Assembly: GCA_937141405.1 (NCBI GenBank)
Contig: CAKZQQ010000005.1
Span: 124,001-188,000, forward strand
Direction: 5' to 3'
Source: an uncultured Campylobacterota bacterium
GTDB taxonomy: Bacteria > Campylobacterota > Campylobacteria > Campylobacterales > Sulfurovaceae
Length of the DNA stretch: 64,000 bases
Numbering within the stretch: position 1 is the stretch's first letter; each line of letters starts with the position of its first letter. The translations under genes were made by a program, and so were the position numbers. Shown here piece by piece: positions 24,608-33,446 of the stretch. The notes under the pieces are model-generated. The model made no database searches, was not told the DNA's origin, and saw nothing but the letters and a program-made list of their open reading frames with translations.

Positions 24608-25224
24608 ATTCAATAGCAAGAAATGCACTCTCTTTCAACAAAAAGTTATCATTGGAAGGCTGTAAAAACAATATTTTTCTTGCAACGACTCTGGATGAAT
24701 TGTTGGAGGTGTATAAAATACGAAGTAAAATCTACGCTAAATTACAATATAGCAATGAGTTTCCCGATGCCATAGAGGGATTGAATTTTGATGCTTATGA
24801 CGAGCATTCCGCTATTATCTATACGAAGAAGAATGGCAAAATTAGCGGTACTTGCAGATTGATATTTGATTGTGATAAATATAAATTGCCTATAGATGAA
24901 CATTATTCTTTGGATTATTTACGTAAAAAGGGTAAAAAGTTAGCGGAATTGTCACGATTGGTTATAGAACATGAGAATAAAGGTTTAAATCAAGAGTTTA
25001 AATTGCTTACAAAGGGTGTCTATTTTACTATGATTAATAACGGTATTACCGACGTTGTATCTGTTATGAGCGAAGAGCATTATAGGTGGTATGATAAGTT
25101 TGGAGGATTTCAAATAGAAGAGAGATTTGAGAGTTATGGAAATATAGGCAAACCTTTTGTCGTCACATCGTGGAATGTAGCAAAAATATCAGATTTTTTT
25201 AAGAGAGTTTTTTTAAGAGATTAA
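24601..25224 (+). CDS. LuxI/FeeM-like N-acyl synthase (GNAT fold)
   Basis: The 207-aa protein carries the spaced signature of acyl-homoserine-lactone synthases and related FeeM N-acyl-amino-acid synthases: Arg41 (YKIRSKIY), Asp64-x-x-Asp67 (FDAYD), Arg86 (GTCRLI), Glu116-x-x-Arg119 (ELSRLVI). Distances from the first Arg (+23, +26, +45, +75, +78) closely match LuxI. The usual Trp is missing. Product could be an acyl-homoserine lactone, an acyl amino acid or another acylated compound. ATG 24601 overlaps a leader ORF; a TTG at 24553 is the alternative start. It ends convergently with the response regulator gene (4-bp overlap). Confidence 0.72.
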   Translation: MLDSIARNALSFNKKLSLEGCKNNIFLATTLDELLEVYKIRSKIYAKLQYSNEFPDAIEGLNFDAYDEHSAIIYTKKNGKISGTCRLIFDCDKYKLPIDEHYSLDYLRKKGKKLAELSRLVIEHENKGLNQEFKLLTKGVYFTMINNGITDVVSVMSEEHYRWYDKFGGFQIEERFESYGNIGKPFVVTSWNVAKISDFFKRVFLRD

Positions 25225-25895
25225 TCTTTTATCACGAGTCGATACCCAAAAGAAGGAATGGTTTCGATTGGAAGATCTTTTAGTTTCATTCGTAATCTAT
25301 ATACAAGGTTTCTCAAGGAGTTCTCGGCAAGTGGCGCATTTTCACCCCAAAGATGTTCTTCTATGACATTGACGGGAACTATGCTTCCCTTGGACTCTAC
25401 GAGTAACTGTAAAAATAATCTCTCGTTGGAGCCGAGATAGATAGGTACTTTTTTGTGGTATATCTTTTTTGATTTATTATCATAGTAATACTCACGACCT
25501 AGAGATTGTAAAGCATTTTTTTGTTGTATTTTATTGAGAACAATCATGAGGTTGGATTTGAGTTCTTCACGTCTAAATGGTTTTGTGAGATAAGCAGCAG
25601 GGTCTGTTTTGGAGGCTTCTCTCATAGTATCATCGTTATTATCAGAAGTGAGATAGATAAATGGTATAGGATCATTTTCGGATATTTTTTTTGCAAGTTC
25701 TATACCGTTTTTTTTACTCTTAAGATCGATATCCAAAAGTATGATATCCGGCTTTTTTTGCTTTATACTCTGCAAAGCATCCTCGTAACTACTCACAATA
25801 TCTGTGACACTATAACCCATTTTAATGAGTGATTTTTTTATCTCAAGCGCAGTGATTGATACATCTTCAACGATTAAAATATTAATTTCGTTCAT
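25221..25895 (-). CDS. OmpR-type response regulator
   Basis: This 224-aa response regulator has a receiver domain at residues 4-120: acidic pair Glu10/Asp11, phospho-acceptor Asp55 in IILLDIDL, Lys105 in YLTKPF. A winged-helix Trans_reg_C domain follows at about 135-222 (LGSNERLFLQLLVESKG, ENSLRNLVYRLRMKL, IPSFGYRLV). The start overlaps the kinase gene end by 14 bp, so the two form an operon. Tandem TCTGTGACGC boxes 77 bp upstream of the kinase start are good candidate binding sites; that link is inferred. Confidence 0.92.
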   Translation of the reverse strand: MNEINILIVEDVSITALEIKKSLIKMGYSVTDIVSSYEDALQSIKQKKPDIILLDIDLKSKKNGIELAKKISENDPIPFIYLTSDNNDDTMREASKTDPAAYLTKPFRREELKSNLMIVLNKIQQKNALQSLGREYYYDNKSKKIYHKKVPIYLGSNERLFLQLLVESKGSIVPVNVIEEHLWGENAPLAENSLRNLVYRLRMKLKDLPIETIPSFGYRLVIKD

Positions 25896-27720
25896 TATTG
25901 CTCCATAGAATATTTATCTCGGTTCCGTTTTCTGTATCGATACGTAGCTCTCCGCCAAGTTGATTTTTGGCTAGAGTATCAATGATAGTTAGCCCTAGGG
26001 TATCACTCAGAGAATCATATGTAAAACCTATACCGTTATCCTTTATCATAAAATGATATATGTTATCACTCTTATCCAATGTAATCAATGCTTCTCCGGA
26101 GTTTGTATGATTAAAGGCGTGCTGATAGATGTTTGTGATTGATTCATTGAGGATGAAGCCACAATATACGGCATCATCAGAGTTTAGCTCTGCTTTAGTC
26201 TCCAAATTTATGGTGATATATGGTTTTTGAAAACTTTTTTGCACATTGCCTATAAGTGATGAAAAATAATCATAAGCATTGACTGTAGAGATATTTTCTT
26301 GTGTGTTTAAAAGTGCATAAAGATCATTGATTGCAAAAACCTTATTTTCTAAATTTTGCAAGATTACTTTCCCCTCTTTGCTCTGGGTTTCATCTCTTTG
26401 GAGTCGCAAAAATGAGACGATGGTCTGCATAGAGTTTTTTACTCTATGGTTAAGCTCTTTAAGGAGTAGTTTTTTCTCTTCTAGAGATTTTTTTAGTGCT
26501 CCTGTTTTATTTTCTACGATACGAGAGAGTCTATCTGTCTCTTCTTCCTGATAAGATATGAGTTTATTTTGTGCAGCTATTTTCTCTTTGCCAAGTTGTT
26601 TGATTTTGTCTGCAAGTGAGAGAGAGAAGATGACCGATTCGGCAGTTATAGAAAATTCTGTATAGTAAGGATAAGAAACAAAAATATCGTAGATTCCCCA
26701 ACTTGAGAGAAACATAAGAAGTGCGGAGGTGAAGAAGAGTATCCACCCAATCGTGATAAATTTAGCTTGCCTGTTGTTTCGCAATAATGCATAGATTGTT
26801 GTTCCAAAGAGTATAAAGAGAAGCACAACAGGTGTGATACTGCGCAGTTGATTGAGATCAAGCAAGAAAAAGAGAATCGTCAAAAAGATGAAAGCGCCGA
26901 TACTATAGTTTAAAAAACGATTGAGTTTAGGGTATTGTTGTGTATTGAGGATACTCATCGTAAAAAGTGCTAAAAAAAGTGTCGGTATAGCAACGATAAA
27001 GGATGAGTATTTTATCGTTGTGAGAATACCTTCATGGGGCAATATATATAGATTTGCAACACCTTTATAGAGGAGATGATGCATGGTAATGCCGATGAAA
27101 GCAAGTACATAGTAGAGGTAACTTCTATCTCTTGTGCTAAGATAAACGATGAGGTTATAGATGATGATGATGCTCATCGCCCCAAAAAAAAGAGCCAATA
27201 TAAATTGGTAATGTATCTCTTCTTTGTAGAAAGCATCCTCGTCCCACAATTTCATTTGAACTATAAGGGTTGTGATATCTGATGTAGCTTTTATGTAAAA
27301 TGTTTTAGACTCATTTGGGAGCAAGGTAATCTTAAAAGAGGGGTGGATAGATTTTCTATTCTCTGCAGTATCCAGGAGCCCATCTTTTGCTAAGAGTCTA
27401 TCGGGGTTTGCTTCATAAAGCATAATGTTTGAAGTAAGAGGGTTCTCATATTCGATAATCCTATGGATAGTTTGTGAGGATGTGTTGTTGAGATCAAAGC
27501 GTATCCAAACATCAAAATCAGGCGAATAGCCGTAACTCAACATCTTTTTGCTATTTGGTTGAAACTCTTTATCTTTTACCGTGTGGATAGTGTCTGATCT
27601 ATTGTGATCGATATAGATTTGAGCATGAGGCAAGAGCTCATAGAAGGTTTTTTTTGCATCGATATCTAAAGCAAATAAAAAACTGTTAAAAAGAAAAATG
27701 AGGCATATAAACCTTTTCAT
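25882..27720 (-). CDS. 7TMR-DISM sensor histidine kinase (HisKA_2 type)
   Basis: About 612 aa. Order: signal peptide (1-18), periplasmic 7TMR-DISMED2-like beta domain (about 22-160, with WIRFDLNNTS), seven transmembrane helices (about 170-372, 7TMR-DISM_7TM), a coiled coil, HisKA_2 phospho-acceptor region (LKELNHRVKNSMQTI, His425) and a HATPase domain (FILNESITNIYQHAF, DNGIGF, LGLTIIDTLA). DISM receptors are thought to sense carbohydrates or other small molecules. I use ATG 27720; a TTG start 12 bases upstream is possible. It is coupled to the response regulator gene. Confidence 0.9.
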   Translation of the reverse strand: MKRFICLIFLFNSFLFALDIDAKKTFYELLPHAQIYIDHNRSDTIHTVKDKEFQPNSKKMLSYGYSPDFDVWIRFDLNNTSSQTIHRIIEYENPLTSNIMLYEANPDRLLAKDGLLDTAENRKSIHPSFKITLLPNESKTFYIKATSDITTLIVQMKLWDEDAFYKEEIHYQFILALFFGAMSIIIIYNLIVYLSTRDRSYLYYVLAFIGITMHHLLYKGVANLYILPHEGILTTIKYSSFIVAIPTLFLALFTMSILNTQQYPKLNRFLNYSIGAFIFLTILFFLLDLNQLRSITPVVLLFILFGTTIYALLRNNRQAKFITIGWILFFTSALLMFLSSWGIYDIFVSYPYYTEFSITAESVIFSLSLADKIKQLGKEKIAAQNKLISYQEEETDRLSRIVENKTGALKKSLEEKKLLLKELNHRVKNSMQTIVSFLRLQRDETQSKEGKVILQNLENKVFAINDLYALLNTQENISTVNAYDYFSSLIGNVQKSFQKPYITINLETKAELNSDDAVYCGFILNESITNIYQHAFNHTNSGEALITLDKSDNIYHFMIKDNGIGFTYDSLSDTLGLTIIDTLAKNQLGGELRIDTENGTEINILWSNNERN

Positions 27721-27796
27721 ACAATAAACCAATCTTAATATATACTTTAATTATATTTTTTTAATTATAGTGGAAAATAATAAAAATTTAACACTA

Positions 27797-27832
27797 TCTG
27801 TGACGCTATCTGTGACGCTTTATGATTATAAT
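27797..27832 (+). promoter_or_regulatory. Tandem TCTGTGACGC boxes in the kinase/GrpE-like divergent region
   Basis: TCTGTGACGC occurs at 27797-27806 and 27809-27818, 12 bp apart, then TATAAT (27827-27832) for the + strand gene at 27894. The second box sits where a -35 would be, fitting activation by an OmpR-type regulator. The same pair precedes the gene at 9759. Possible minus-strand -10 boxes for the kinase are at 27764-27769 and 27750-27755. Confidence 0.7.
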
Positions 27833-27893
27833 GGAATATTAATCTGCTTACTCTTTAAAGCAGAGCTAATAATATGATGTTGAAGGAAGCAAT

Positions 27894-28373
27894 ATGAAAA
27901 AAAATACAGATACACAATCTTTAGATCTAGCGCAAATCCATCAAAATCAAAAAATTATTTTAGATTTGTATGAAAAAAGATGTAAACATGAGAAGATAAA
28001 AGAAGATACGCTTGAGAGGCTTTATGAAGAGCTCGATGCTCTTAAGCACAATAAAGAGTTTCAAAAGATAAAACCCTTTTATCTCGATTTGATTTCCCTC
28101 TATGATCGTGTGGCTGACCTAAAAAAAGAAGATGATGCATTGAGCACGATATGCGACGAGCTGTTAGAGGTTCTGCAAAAGCAAAATATAGAGATCATAA
28201 AGATGCAAGATGACATCCTTGATCTCTCTTTGCAAAAAGTTATTGACATAGAAATCGTAGATGATGCCAATGCACATTCGAAGGTTGTTAAAGTTTTGCG
28301 AGACGGCTTTAGATATAAAGATAAGCTTTTAAGACCTCAAGAAGTTACAATTGGAGCACATATCAAGCTTTGA
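27894..28373 (+). CDS. GrpE-like protein
   Basis: This 159-aa protein resembles the Hsp70 nucleotide-exchange factor GrpE. It has a long N-terminal helical part (about 8-110) and a C-terminal beta domain with ANAHSKVVKVLRDGFRYKDKLLRPQEVTIGA, matching the GrpE 'GY...drvLRPa.V.V' end. It lacks a typical acidic GrpE N-terminus and is divergent, so it is probably a second, specialised GrpE-like protein; the canonical hrcA-grpE-dnaK operon is not in this window. Its promoter holds tandem TCTGTGACGC boxes. GAAGGAAGC precedes the ATG. Confidence 0.72.
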   Translation: MKKNTDTQSLDLAQIHQNQKIILDLYEKRCKHEKIKEDTLERLYEELDALKHNKEFQKIKPFYLDLISLYDRVADLKKEDDALSTICDELLEVLQKQNIEIIKMQDDILDLSLQKVIDIEIVDDANAHSKVVKVLRDGFRYKDKLLRPQEVTIGAHIKL

Positions 28374-28443
28374 TTGATTATCTCAAATGTGTGAAAAAAG
28401 ATTAATATAATTAGTGATTTTTTATTTGTAATAAAAAAGGAGT

Positions 28444-28520
28444 TGGTGGGTCCTCGGAGACTCGAACTCCGGACCACTCGGTTATGAGCCGAGTGCTCTA
28501 ACCAACTGAGCTAAGGACCC
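28444..28520 (-). tRNA. tRNA-Met (CAU)
   Basis: Full cloverleaf on the minus strand: acceptor GGGTCCT/AGGACCC, D arm AGCTCAGTTGGTTAGAGCA, anticodon stem CTCGG/CCGAG with loop CTCATAA (anticodon CAU), T arm GGAGTTCGAGTCTCC, encoded CCA. Elongator Met is most likely; a lysidine-modified Ile2 tRNA cannot be excluded from the anticodon alone. It lies 19 bp downstream of rodA. Confidence 0.92.
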
Positions 28521-28539
28521 TTCTTCGATACCGTATGAT

Positions 28540-29679
28540 TTAGATTCTATTTTTCGTAATCATAGATATTTTAGAGTCAGAATTATATCCTAAGTAGCTT
28601 TGAAAAGCAAGTAGATTTTGCAAAATTCCAAAAAGGAATATGAAAACCAAAAAGGAAGTTCCTCCATGGCTAAACATCGGTAATGGAAGCCCCACAACAG
28701 GGGCTAAGCCGATGATCATATAGATATTGACCCCCATATGTATAAAGAACACCCACGCGATACCTCCGGCAACAACCCTGAGCATAAAATCATTTTGGGC
28801 GCTCCTCGATATGTAGAGGAGGTGCAAGATAAGCAGTATATATAAAAACACCACACTTGCCATCCCGATAAATCCAAGTCGCTCTCCGAGATAAGCGAAG
28901 ATAAAATCGGTCGATGCGACAGGTAAAAATTTCATCTGTGTTTGAGTGGCTTCCTCTTTTTCTTTCCCTTTTACGCCGCCTGAACCGATGGCAATGAGTG
29001 CTTGTTGAACTTGGTAGCTTGGTTTATTGAGAAAATCTTGTATTCTATCTTTTTGGTAGTTTTTTAATCCGTAGGTATACAGAAGTGGTGCGCATAGGGC
29101 AAGAACTATAGTGATAATCACCCAGATTCTCCACCGTACGCCAACGAGGAATAAAACGCCAAAAGAGGGCAAAAGAATCGAGAGCGCTGTTCCAAGATCA
29201 GGCTGTATAAGGACGATAAAAAAAGGCACCAAGATAATGACCGAGAGTTTTAAGAACATCATGAAGTCATAGCCCTCTTTTTCCGGAGGGTTTTTGGCGA
29301 TAACATATCCAAGCATCAAGATAACCGTAATCTTAAGTATCTCAGAAGGTTGTACGGTAAAATGGGTTCCCGGCAGAGCAATCCATCTTTTGGCTCCATC
29401 GGAGACGATGCCAAAAAATTGGACAGATTCAACCAAGATAAGGCTTGAAAAATATAAAAAAGGTATAAACCACCAGGCTATGATTCTCCACGGGATGATG
29501 ATGGTGACCACAAAGACGAAAAGACCGATAGCGTAGTATATAATCTGTTTTTCAAAAAGGCGAGAGTTAATCTCACTGATAAGATATGAGGAGATGACAA
29601 GGATGGGGAGAATCTGGATCATCAAAAGATAGTTAAATTTTGTAAAAGTTTTTAAGTTCCAAACTCTTGAGTTAAACAT
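28540..29679 (-). CDS. rodA: Rod shape-determining protein RodA
   Basis: The 379-aa SEDS-family peptidoglycan glycosyltransferase polymerises glycan strands for cell elongation with a class B PBP. It has about ten transmembrane helices. Landmarks are DGAKRWIALPGTHFTVQPSEILK, IQPDLGTALSILLPS (catalytic Asp), FLPVASTDFIFAYLGERLGF and MFSHGGTSFL. I use ATG 29679 with AAGGGAA upstream. The longer open frame to 29910 overlaps pgeF on the other strand. MreB and MreC, its partners, are encoded at 56-58 kb. Confidence 0.93.
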   Translation of the reverse strand: MFNSRVWNLKTFTKFNYLLMIQILPILVISSYLISEINSRLFEKQIIYYAIGLFVFVVTIIIPWRIIAWWFIPFLYFSSLILVESVQFFGIVSDGAKRWIALPGTHFTVQPSEILKITVILMLGYVIAKNPPEKEGYDFMMFLKLSVIILVPFFIVLIQPDLGTALSILLPSFGVLFLVGVRWRIWVIITIVLALCAPLLYTYGLKNYQKDRIQDFLNKPSYQVQQALIAIGSGGVKGKEKEEATQTQMKFLPVASTDFIFAYLGERLGFIGMASVVFLYILLILHLLYISRSAQNDFMLRVVAGGIAWVFFIHMGVNIYMIIGLAPVVGLPLPMFSHGGTSFLVFIFLFGILQNLLAFQSYLGYNSDSKISMITKNRI

Positions 29680-29734
29680 CGATTCCCTTGTTTTTTCGCT
29701 ATTATAACAAAAAGGTTGCAAAAGGTTTTTAATT

Positions 29735-30499
29735 TTGAAAGATTTTATCTCATATCCCGCTTTAGATGCGTTTACAAATTGCATCAATGCAACTTCTTTG
29801 AAAATGCAAGATAAGCCACTTCTCTTTTCGCAAGCACTCCATACCGGGCAAGATCCAAAGATCATAACGCAAAACAGAAAGGCATTTTTGGACACCCTTG
29901 AGATTGGCAAAGATTTTAAAATCGTTTTAGCAAATCAAACTCATAGTGATCATATCGCGATTATCGATACATATGAAAATAGAGGGTGGGAAGAGCTTGA
30001 AAGTGCGATCCCCGATACCGATGCACTCATTACGAATAAAAAAGAGATACTTTTGGGTATTTTGAGTGCTGATTGTCTTCCGATACTGCTTTTTGATCCT
30101 AAAAAGGAGGTTATAGCAGCGATTCATGCAGGATGGGCAGGAACACACAAAAGAATCGCACCCAAAACAGTTTTGAAAATGGCAGAGCATTTTGGCTCAA
30201 ATCCAAAAGATATCATCGCACAATTTGCACCGTGCATTGCTCCATGTTGCTATGAGGTCGGCGAAGAGTTCCAGGAGCAGTTCAAAGAGTATAAGGAGGC
30301 TCTTATAGAGCACCATGATACATGCTATCTGGATATTCCTCTTGTCAATAATCTTCAGCTGCAGGAGGTGGGACTCTTAAAAGAGAATATCCATCAAAGC
30401 GGCATCTGTACTGCGTGTGAGAATGAACGATTTTTCTCTTACCGCAAAGAAGGCGGATGCAGCGGCAGGATGCTCACATTTATCGGCATGAAAAGTTAA
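29735..30499 (+). CDS. pgeF: YfiH/PgeF family multicopper-type oxidoreductase
   Basis: The 254-aa protein belongs to the DUF152/YfiH (LACC1) family, with metal-binding His70 (NQTHSDH), Cys114 (SADCLPILLF) and His131 (IHAGWAGT). Members act on purine nucleosides and, in E. coli, prevent misincorporation of amino acids into peptidoglycan. The start is TTG 29735. It is divergent from rodA with 55 bp between the starts. Length is normal. Confidence 0.9.
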   Translation: MKDFISYPALDAFTNCINATSLKMQDKPLLFSQALHTGQDPKIITQNRKAFLDTLEIGKDFKIVLANQTHSDHIAIIDTYENRGWEELESAIPDTDALITNKKEILLGILSADCLPILLFDPKKEVIAAIHAGWAGTHKRIAPKTVLKMAEHFGSNPKDIIAQFAPCIAPCCYEVGEEFQEQFKEYKEALIEHHDTCYLDIPLVNNLQLQEVGLLKENIHQSGICTACENERFFSYRKEGGCSGRMLTFIGMKS

Positions 30500-30510
30500 A
30501 TCTATCAAGT

Positions 30511-30516
30511 TATAAT
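30511..30516 (+). promoter_or_regulatory. -10 box upstream of the site-2 protease gene
   Basis: AAGTTATAATATCG contains TATAAT (30511-30516), 33 bp before the GTG start at 30550. Confidence 0.45.
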
Positions 30517-30549
30517 ATCGAGAATTGATAGTGATAAGAAGGGGATAGC

Positions 30550-32223
30550 GTGTTTGCTTTAAATACTATATTGATATTTGGCGTCATTGTTTTGATTTTT
30601 TGGAATGGGACGGCATTGATACAATTTTTGACACTTCTATACTATAAATTTCGCATACCCACATATACCTCTATTGATAGAAAAGAGATTGGCGAAGAGA
30701 TAGAGAGTATCATCAAGCCACTTGAAGATTTTTTGCTCTCAAAAGGTTTTGTTTATCAGAGTATGTTGCTCCATGATGGATGGCTTTTAGGGGGAGATCA
30801 GAACTATTATACATTGTATTATTATGACAAAGAAAAAAGCATCCATGCATATATAGAAACACAACCTTATAGGGGTGCATTACAGAGCGCAAAGATTAGC
30901 TATAAGACAATATATGAGAGCACAAGAGAGTGCATTACGGTTGATGGGCTGGATTATGGGTATCCGACAATACCCGATGATACATATCTTTTTGATCACT
31001 ATCTAGGTAATAATGAGAGCGTGTATGAAGCGCATCTTAAAGATAGAGAGATACAAGAAGAGGTTATTGGCAGGGGAGCTTTTACGCCCGAAGAGCTTCA
31101 GCATCACAAAGAGATGATAGATGCGCACTATAGTAAAACATACGAAGAGGAGGGATATACTCGCTCGACATCGTATGGGTATAGGTTTACTCCTTCGATC
31201 AAACTATGGATTTTTTCTAAAAAAATGGTCAAAAAATATAAGCACTATAGCAAGGTTCTGATGCAATCAGCGTATGAAGGGGACCACAAAAGAGAAGAAG
31301 AGGAGGGAGATCGCAAAAGCAAAAGTGAGATAAATAGTCTATTGATGCAATTGAGTAGCATAGATAAACCTCGAGGGGAGAGCAATAAAATGGTGTGGTT
31401 TGTCGGCTCAATAATTGTTTTTGCTATCCTTTTTGGTTTTCTTGGGTTTTCATTGCTTGAAATTGGAATGCTCGTTGTGGTGCTTTTGATTCATGAGTTA
31501 GGGCATTTTTTAGCGATGCGGTATTTTGGCTATAGAGATACCAATATCTTGTTTATGCCTTTTGGTGCAGCTACAATGGGAAGAAAAGCAAAGAAGAGCG
31601 CATTTGAAGAGTATATCATTTTATTGGCAGGTCCATTGCCGGGAATTATCATAAGTGCGATATTGTTTATGGCAATGATGATGAATATTTTGCCGCAAGA
31701 GAATGAAATCATTTTACAATATGTAATGTTCAGTTTTGTTATCAATTATCTCAATCTATTGCCGATTTATCCATTGGATGGCGGGAGAATCACACAAATA
31801 CTTCTTCTGCTTCGATACCCAAGAGCGCAATTTTATTTTTATGCTGTAAGCTTTGTTGTGGTTGCTCTTGCTGCATTATTGGCTCAAGATTTTATCTTAT
31901 TGATATTTGTTGTTATCGTGGGGTTGGGTTTGAGACACAACTACTATATCTCTAAAGTCATGCGCAAAATTCTTCTCACTCGTGACGACAATGAGATAAC
32001 AAAAGAGGATGTTGCTGAACTGTTAGTAAATGATGAGAGTTTTAAGACGCAATTACCATTCAATAAAGCCAATATTGCAAAGCAGGTATTGGAGATACTC
32101 CATACGAAAAAGCCTAGCCTATTGTTAGCTATTTTTGGATTTGCTTTCTACTGTGCATTAGTATTTGTTCCATTATGGTTTCTGTTTTTATCGAGAATTC
32201 TAGGCGGTATGCCTATGGGCTAA
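30550..32223 (+). CDS. Site-2 protease family membrane metalloprotease, 557 aa
   Basis: An M50-type intramembrane protease: HELGH at residues 315-319 binds zinc, and PLDGG at 408-412 gives the third ligand (Asp410). About six transmembrane helices lie between 282 and 465, and one or two more at 525-550. The ~280-residue N-terminal part has one helix (4-30) and a soluble domain of unknown family, with a charged linker (HKREEEEGDRKSKSE). No PDZ domain is seen. The start is GTG with GGGGATAG upstream. The substrate is unknown. Confidence 0.83.
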   Translation: MFALNTILIFGVIVLIFWNGTALIQFLTLLYYKFRIPTYTSIDRKEIGEEIESIIKPLEDFLLSKGFVYQSMLLHDGWLLGGDQNYYTLYYYDKEKSIHAYIETQPYRGALQSAKISYKTIYESTRECITVDGLDYGYPTIPDDTYLFDHYLGNNESVYEAHLKDREIQEEVIGRGAFTPEELQHHKEMIDAHYSKTYEEEGYTRSTSYGYRFTPSIKLWIFSKKMVKKYKHYSKVLMQSAYEGDHKREEEEGDRKSKSEINSLLMQLSSIDKPRGESNKMVWFVGSIIVFAILFGFLGFSLLEIGMLVVVLLIHELGHFLAMRYFGYRDTNILFMPFGAATMGRKAKKSAFEEYIILLAGPLPGIIISAILFMAMMMNILPQENEIILQYVMFSFVINYLNLLPIYPLDGGRITQILLLLRYPRAQFYFYAVSFVVVALAALLAQDFILLIFVVIVGLGLRHNYYISKVMRKILLTRDDNEITKEDVAELLVNDESFKTQLPFNKANIAKQVLEILHTKKPSLLLAIFGFAFYCALVFVPLWFLFLSRILGGMPMG

Positions 32224-33416
32224 GCTTCAAGCTCTTTGACTTGCCACGGTAGCCCTTGTGTATTCATGAGCTCCATAAACGGATCGGGATCAAGTTGTTC
32301 CATATTGAAGACCCCTTTACCGCTCCAGATACCCTCTAACATAAGCTTTGCGCCTATCATCGCAGGAACACCGGTTGTATAGCTCACTCCTTGGCTCATA
32401 ACCTCCGCGTAACACTCTTCGTGATCTTTGACTTGATAGATATATATCTTGCGTTTTTCTCCATCTTTGATGCCTTCTGCGACGATACCTATATTTGTTT
32501 TCCCTTTTGTGCGAGGTCCCAAGCTTGCAGGATCAGGCAAGAGTGTTGCTAGAAATTCTATAGGAACTATTTTTATGCCCTTATGCTCCACCTCTTTGAT
32601 ACCGAGCATACCTACATTTTCCAAGCACCGCATATGTGTAAGATAACTCTGCCCAAAGGTCATAAAGAAGCGTATTCTTTTGAGCCCTTTGATGTGTTTG
32701 ACTAAACTCTCCATCTCTTCATGGTACAGTAGATAGCTATCTTTTTCGCCTACTTCGGGATAATCCCAAACTTGCATGATCTCCATCGGTTTAGTCTCTA
32801 TCCATTTACCCCCCTCCCAATATCTTCCTTTCGCACTTACCTCTCGCAGGTTTATCTCCGGATTAAAATTGGTTGCAAAAGGGTAGCCATGATCGCCGGC
32901 GTTACAATCGAGTATATCGATAGTATGAATCTCGTCAAAATAGTGTTTTTGTGCATAAGCGCAAAAGACATTGGTCGCACCGGGATCAAAACCGCTTCCA
33001 AGAAGTCCCATGATGCCTGACTCTTGAAATGCCGCGTCTCTTGCCCACTGCTCCTTATACTCAAACTTCGCAGTATCGGGATGTTCATAATTTGCAGTAT
33101 CAAGATAGGGTGTCTTCGTAAGAATACACGCATCCATGATAGTGAGATCTTGATAGGGGAGTGCAACATTGATGACGATATCGGCTTTAGTCTCCTCTAT
33201 AAGCTTGATCACCTTTTTGGTTTTATCGGCATTGACCTTTGCCGTTTTGATAGAGACGCCAATCTTCTCTTTGATATTTTTTGCGATTGCATCACATTTA
33301 CTTTTTGTTCTACTCGCAAGTGTAATCTTGCCAAAAGTATCGCTATTCATAGCGCATTTAAATGCTACGACATTCCCTACGCCGCCGGCACCTATAATGA
33401 GAGTTCTCTTTGCCAT
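32220..33416 (-). CDS. Carboxynorspermidine dehydrogenase (saccharopine dehydrogenase-like)
   Basis: The 398-aa enzyme has an N-terminal Rossmann motif (LIIGAGGVGNVVAFKCA) and saccharopine-dehydrogenase-like landmarks (INVALPYQDLTIMDACI, YLDTANYE, GLLGSGFDPGATNVFCAYA). In Campylobacterota this gene makes carboxyspermidine or carboxynorspermidine from aspartate semialdehyde and a diamine, in the alternative spermidine pathway. SpeA, at 37341, provides agmatine for the diamine precursor. The decarboxylase (nspC) is not in the window. It overlaps the convergent protease gene by 4 bp. Confidence 0.85.
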   Translation of the reverse strand: MAKRTLIIGAGGVGNVVAFKCAMNSDTFGKITLASRTKSKCDAIAKNIKEKIGVSIKTAKVNADKTKKVIKLIEETKADIVINVALPYQDLTIMDACILTKTPYLDTANYEHPDTAKFEYKEQWARDAAFQESGIMGLLGSGFDPGATNVFCAYAQKHYFDEIHTIDILDCNAGDHGYPFATNFNPEINLREVSAKGRYWEGGKWIETKPMEIMQVWDYPEVGEKDSYLLYHEEMESLVKHIKGLKRIRFFMTFGQSYLTHMRCLENVGMLGIKEVEHKGIKIVPIEFLATLLPDPASLGPRTKGKTNIGIVAEGIKDGEKRKIYIYQVKDHEECYAEVMSQGVSYTTGVPAMIGAKLMLEGIWSGKGVFNMEQLDPDPFMELMNTQGLPWQVKELEA

Positions 33417-33446
33417 CTTTGCTCCTTAAGATAATGTTGAATTTTA

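Noticed and set aside
29680-29910. 77-residue N-terminal extension of RodA
   Set aside because: It runs antisense through pgeF and lacks a ribosome site; RodA homologues begin near MFNSRVW.
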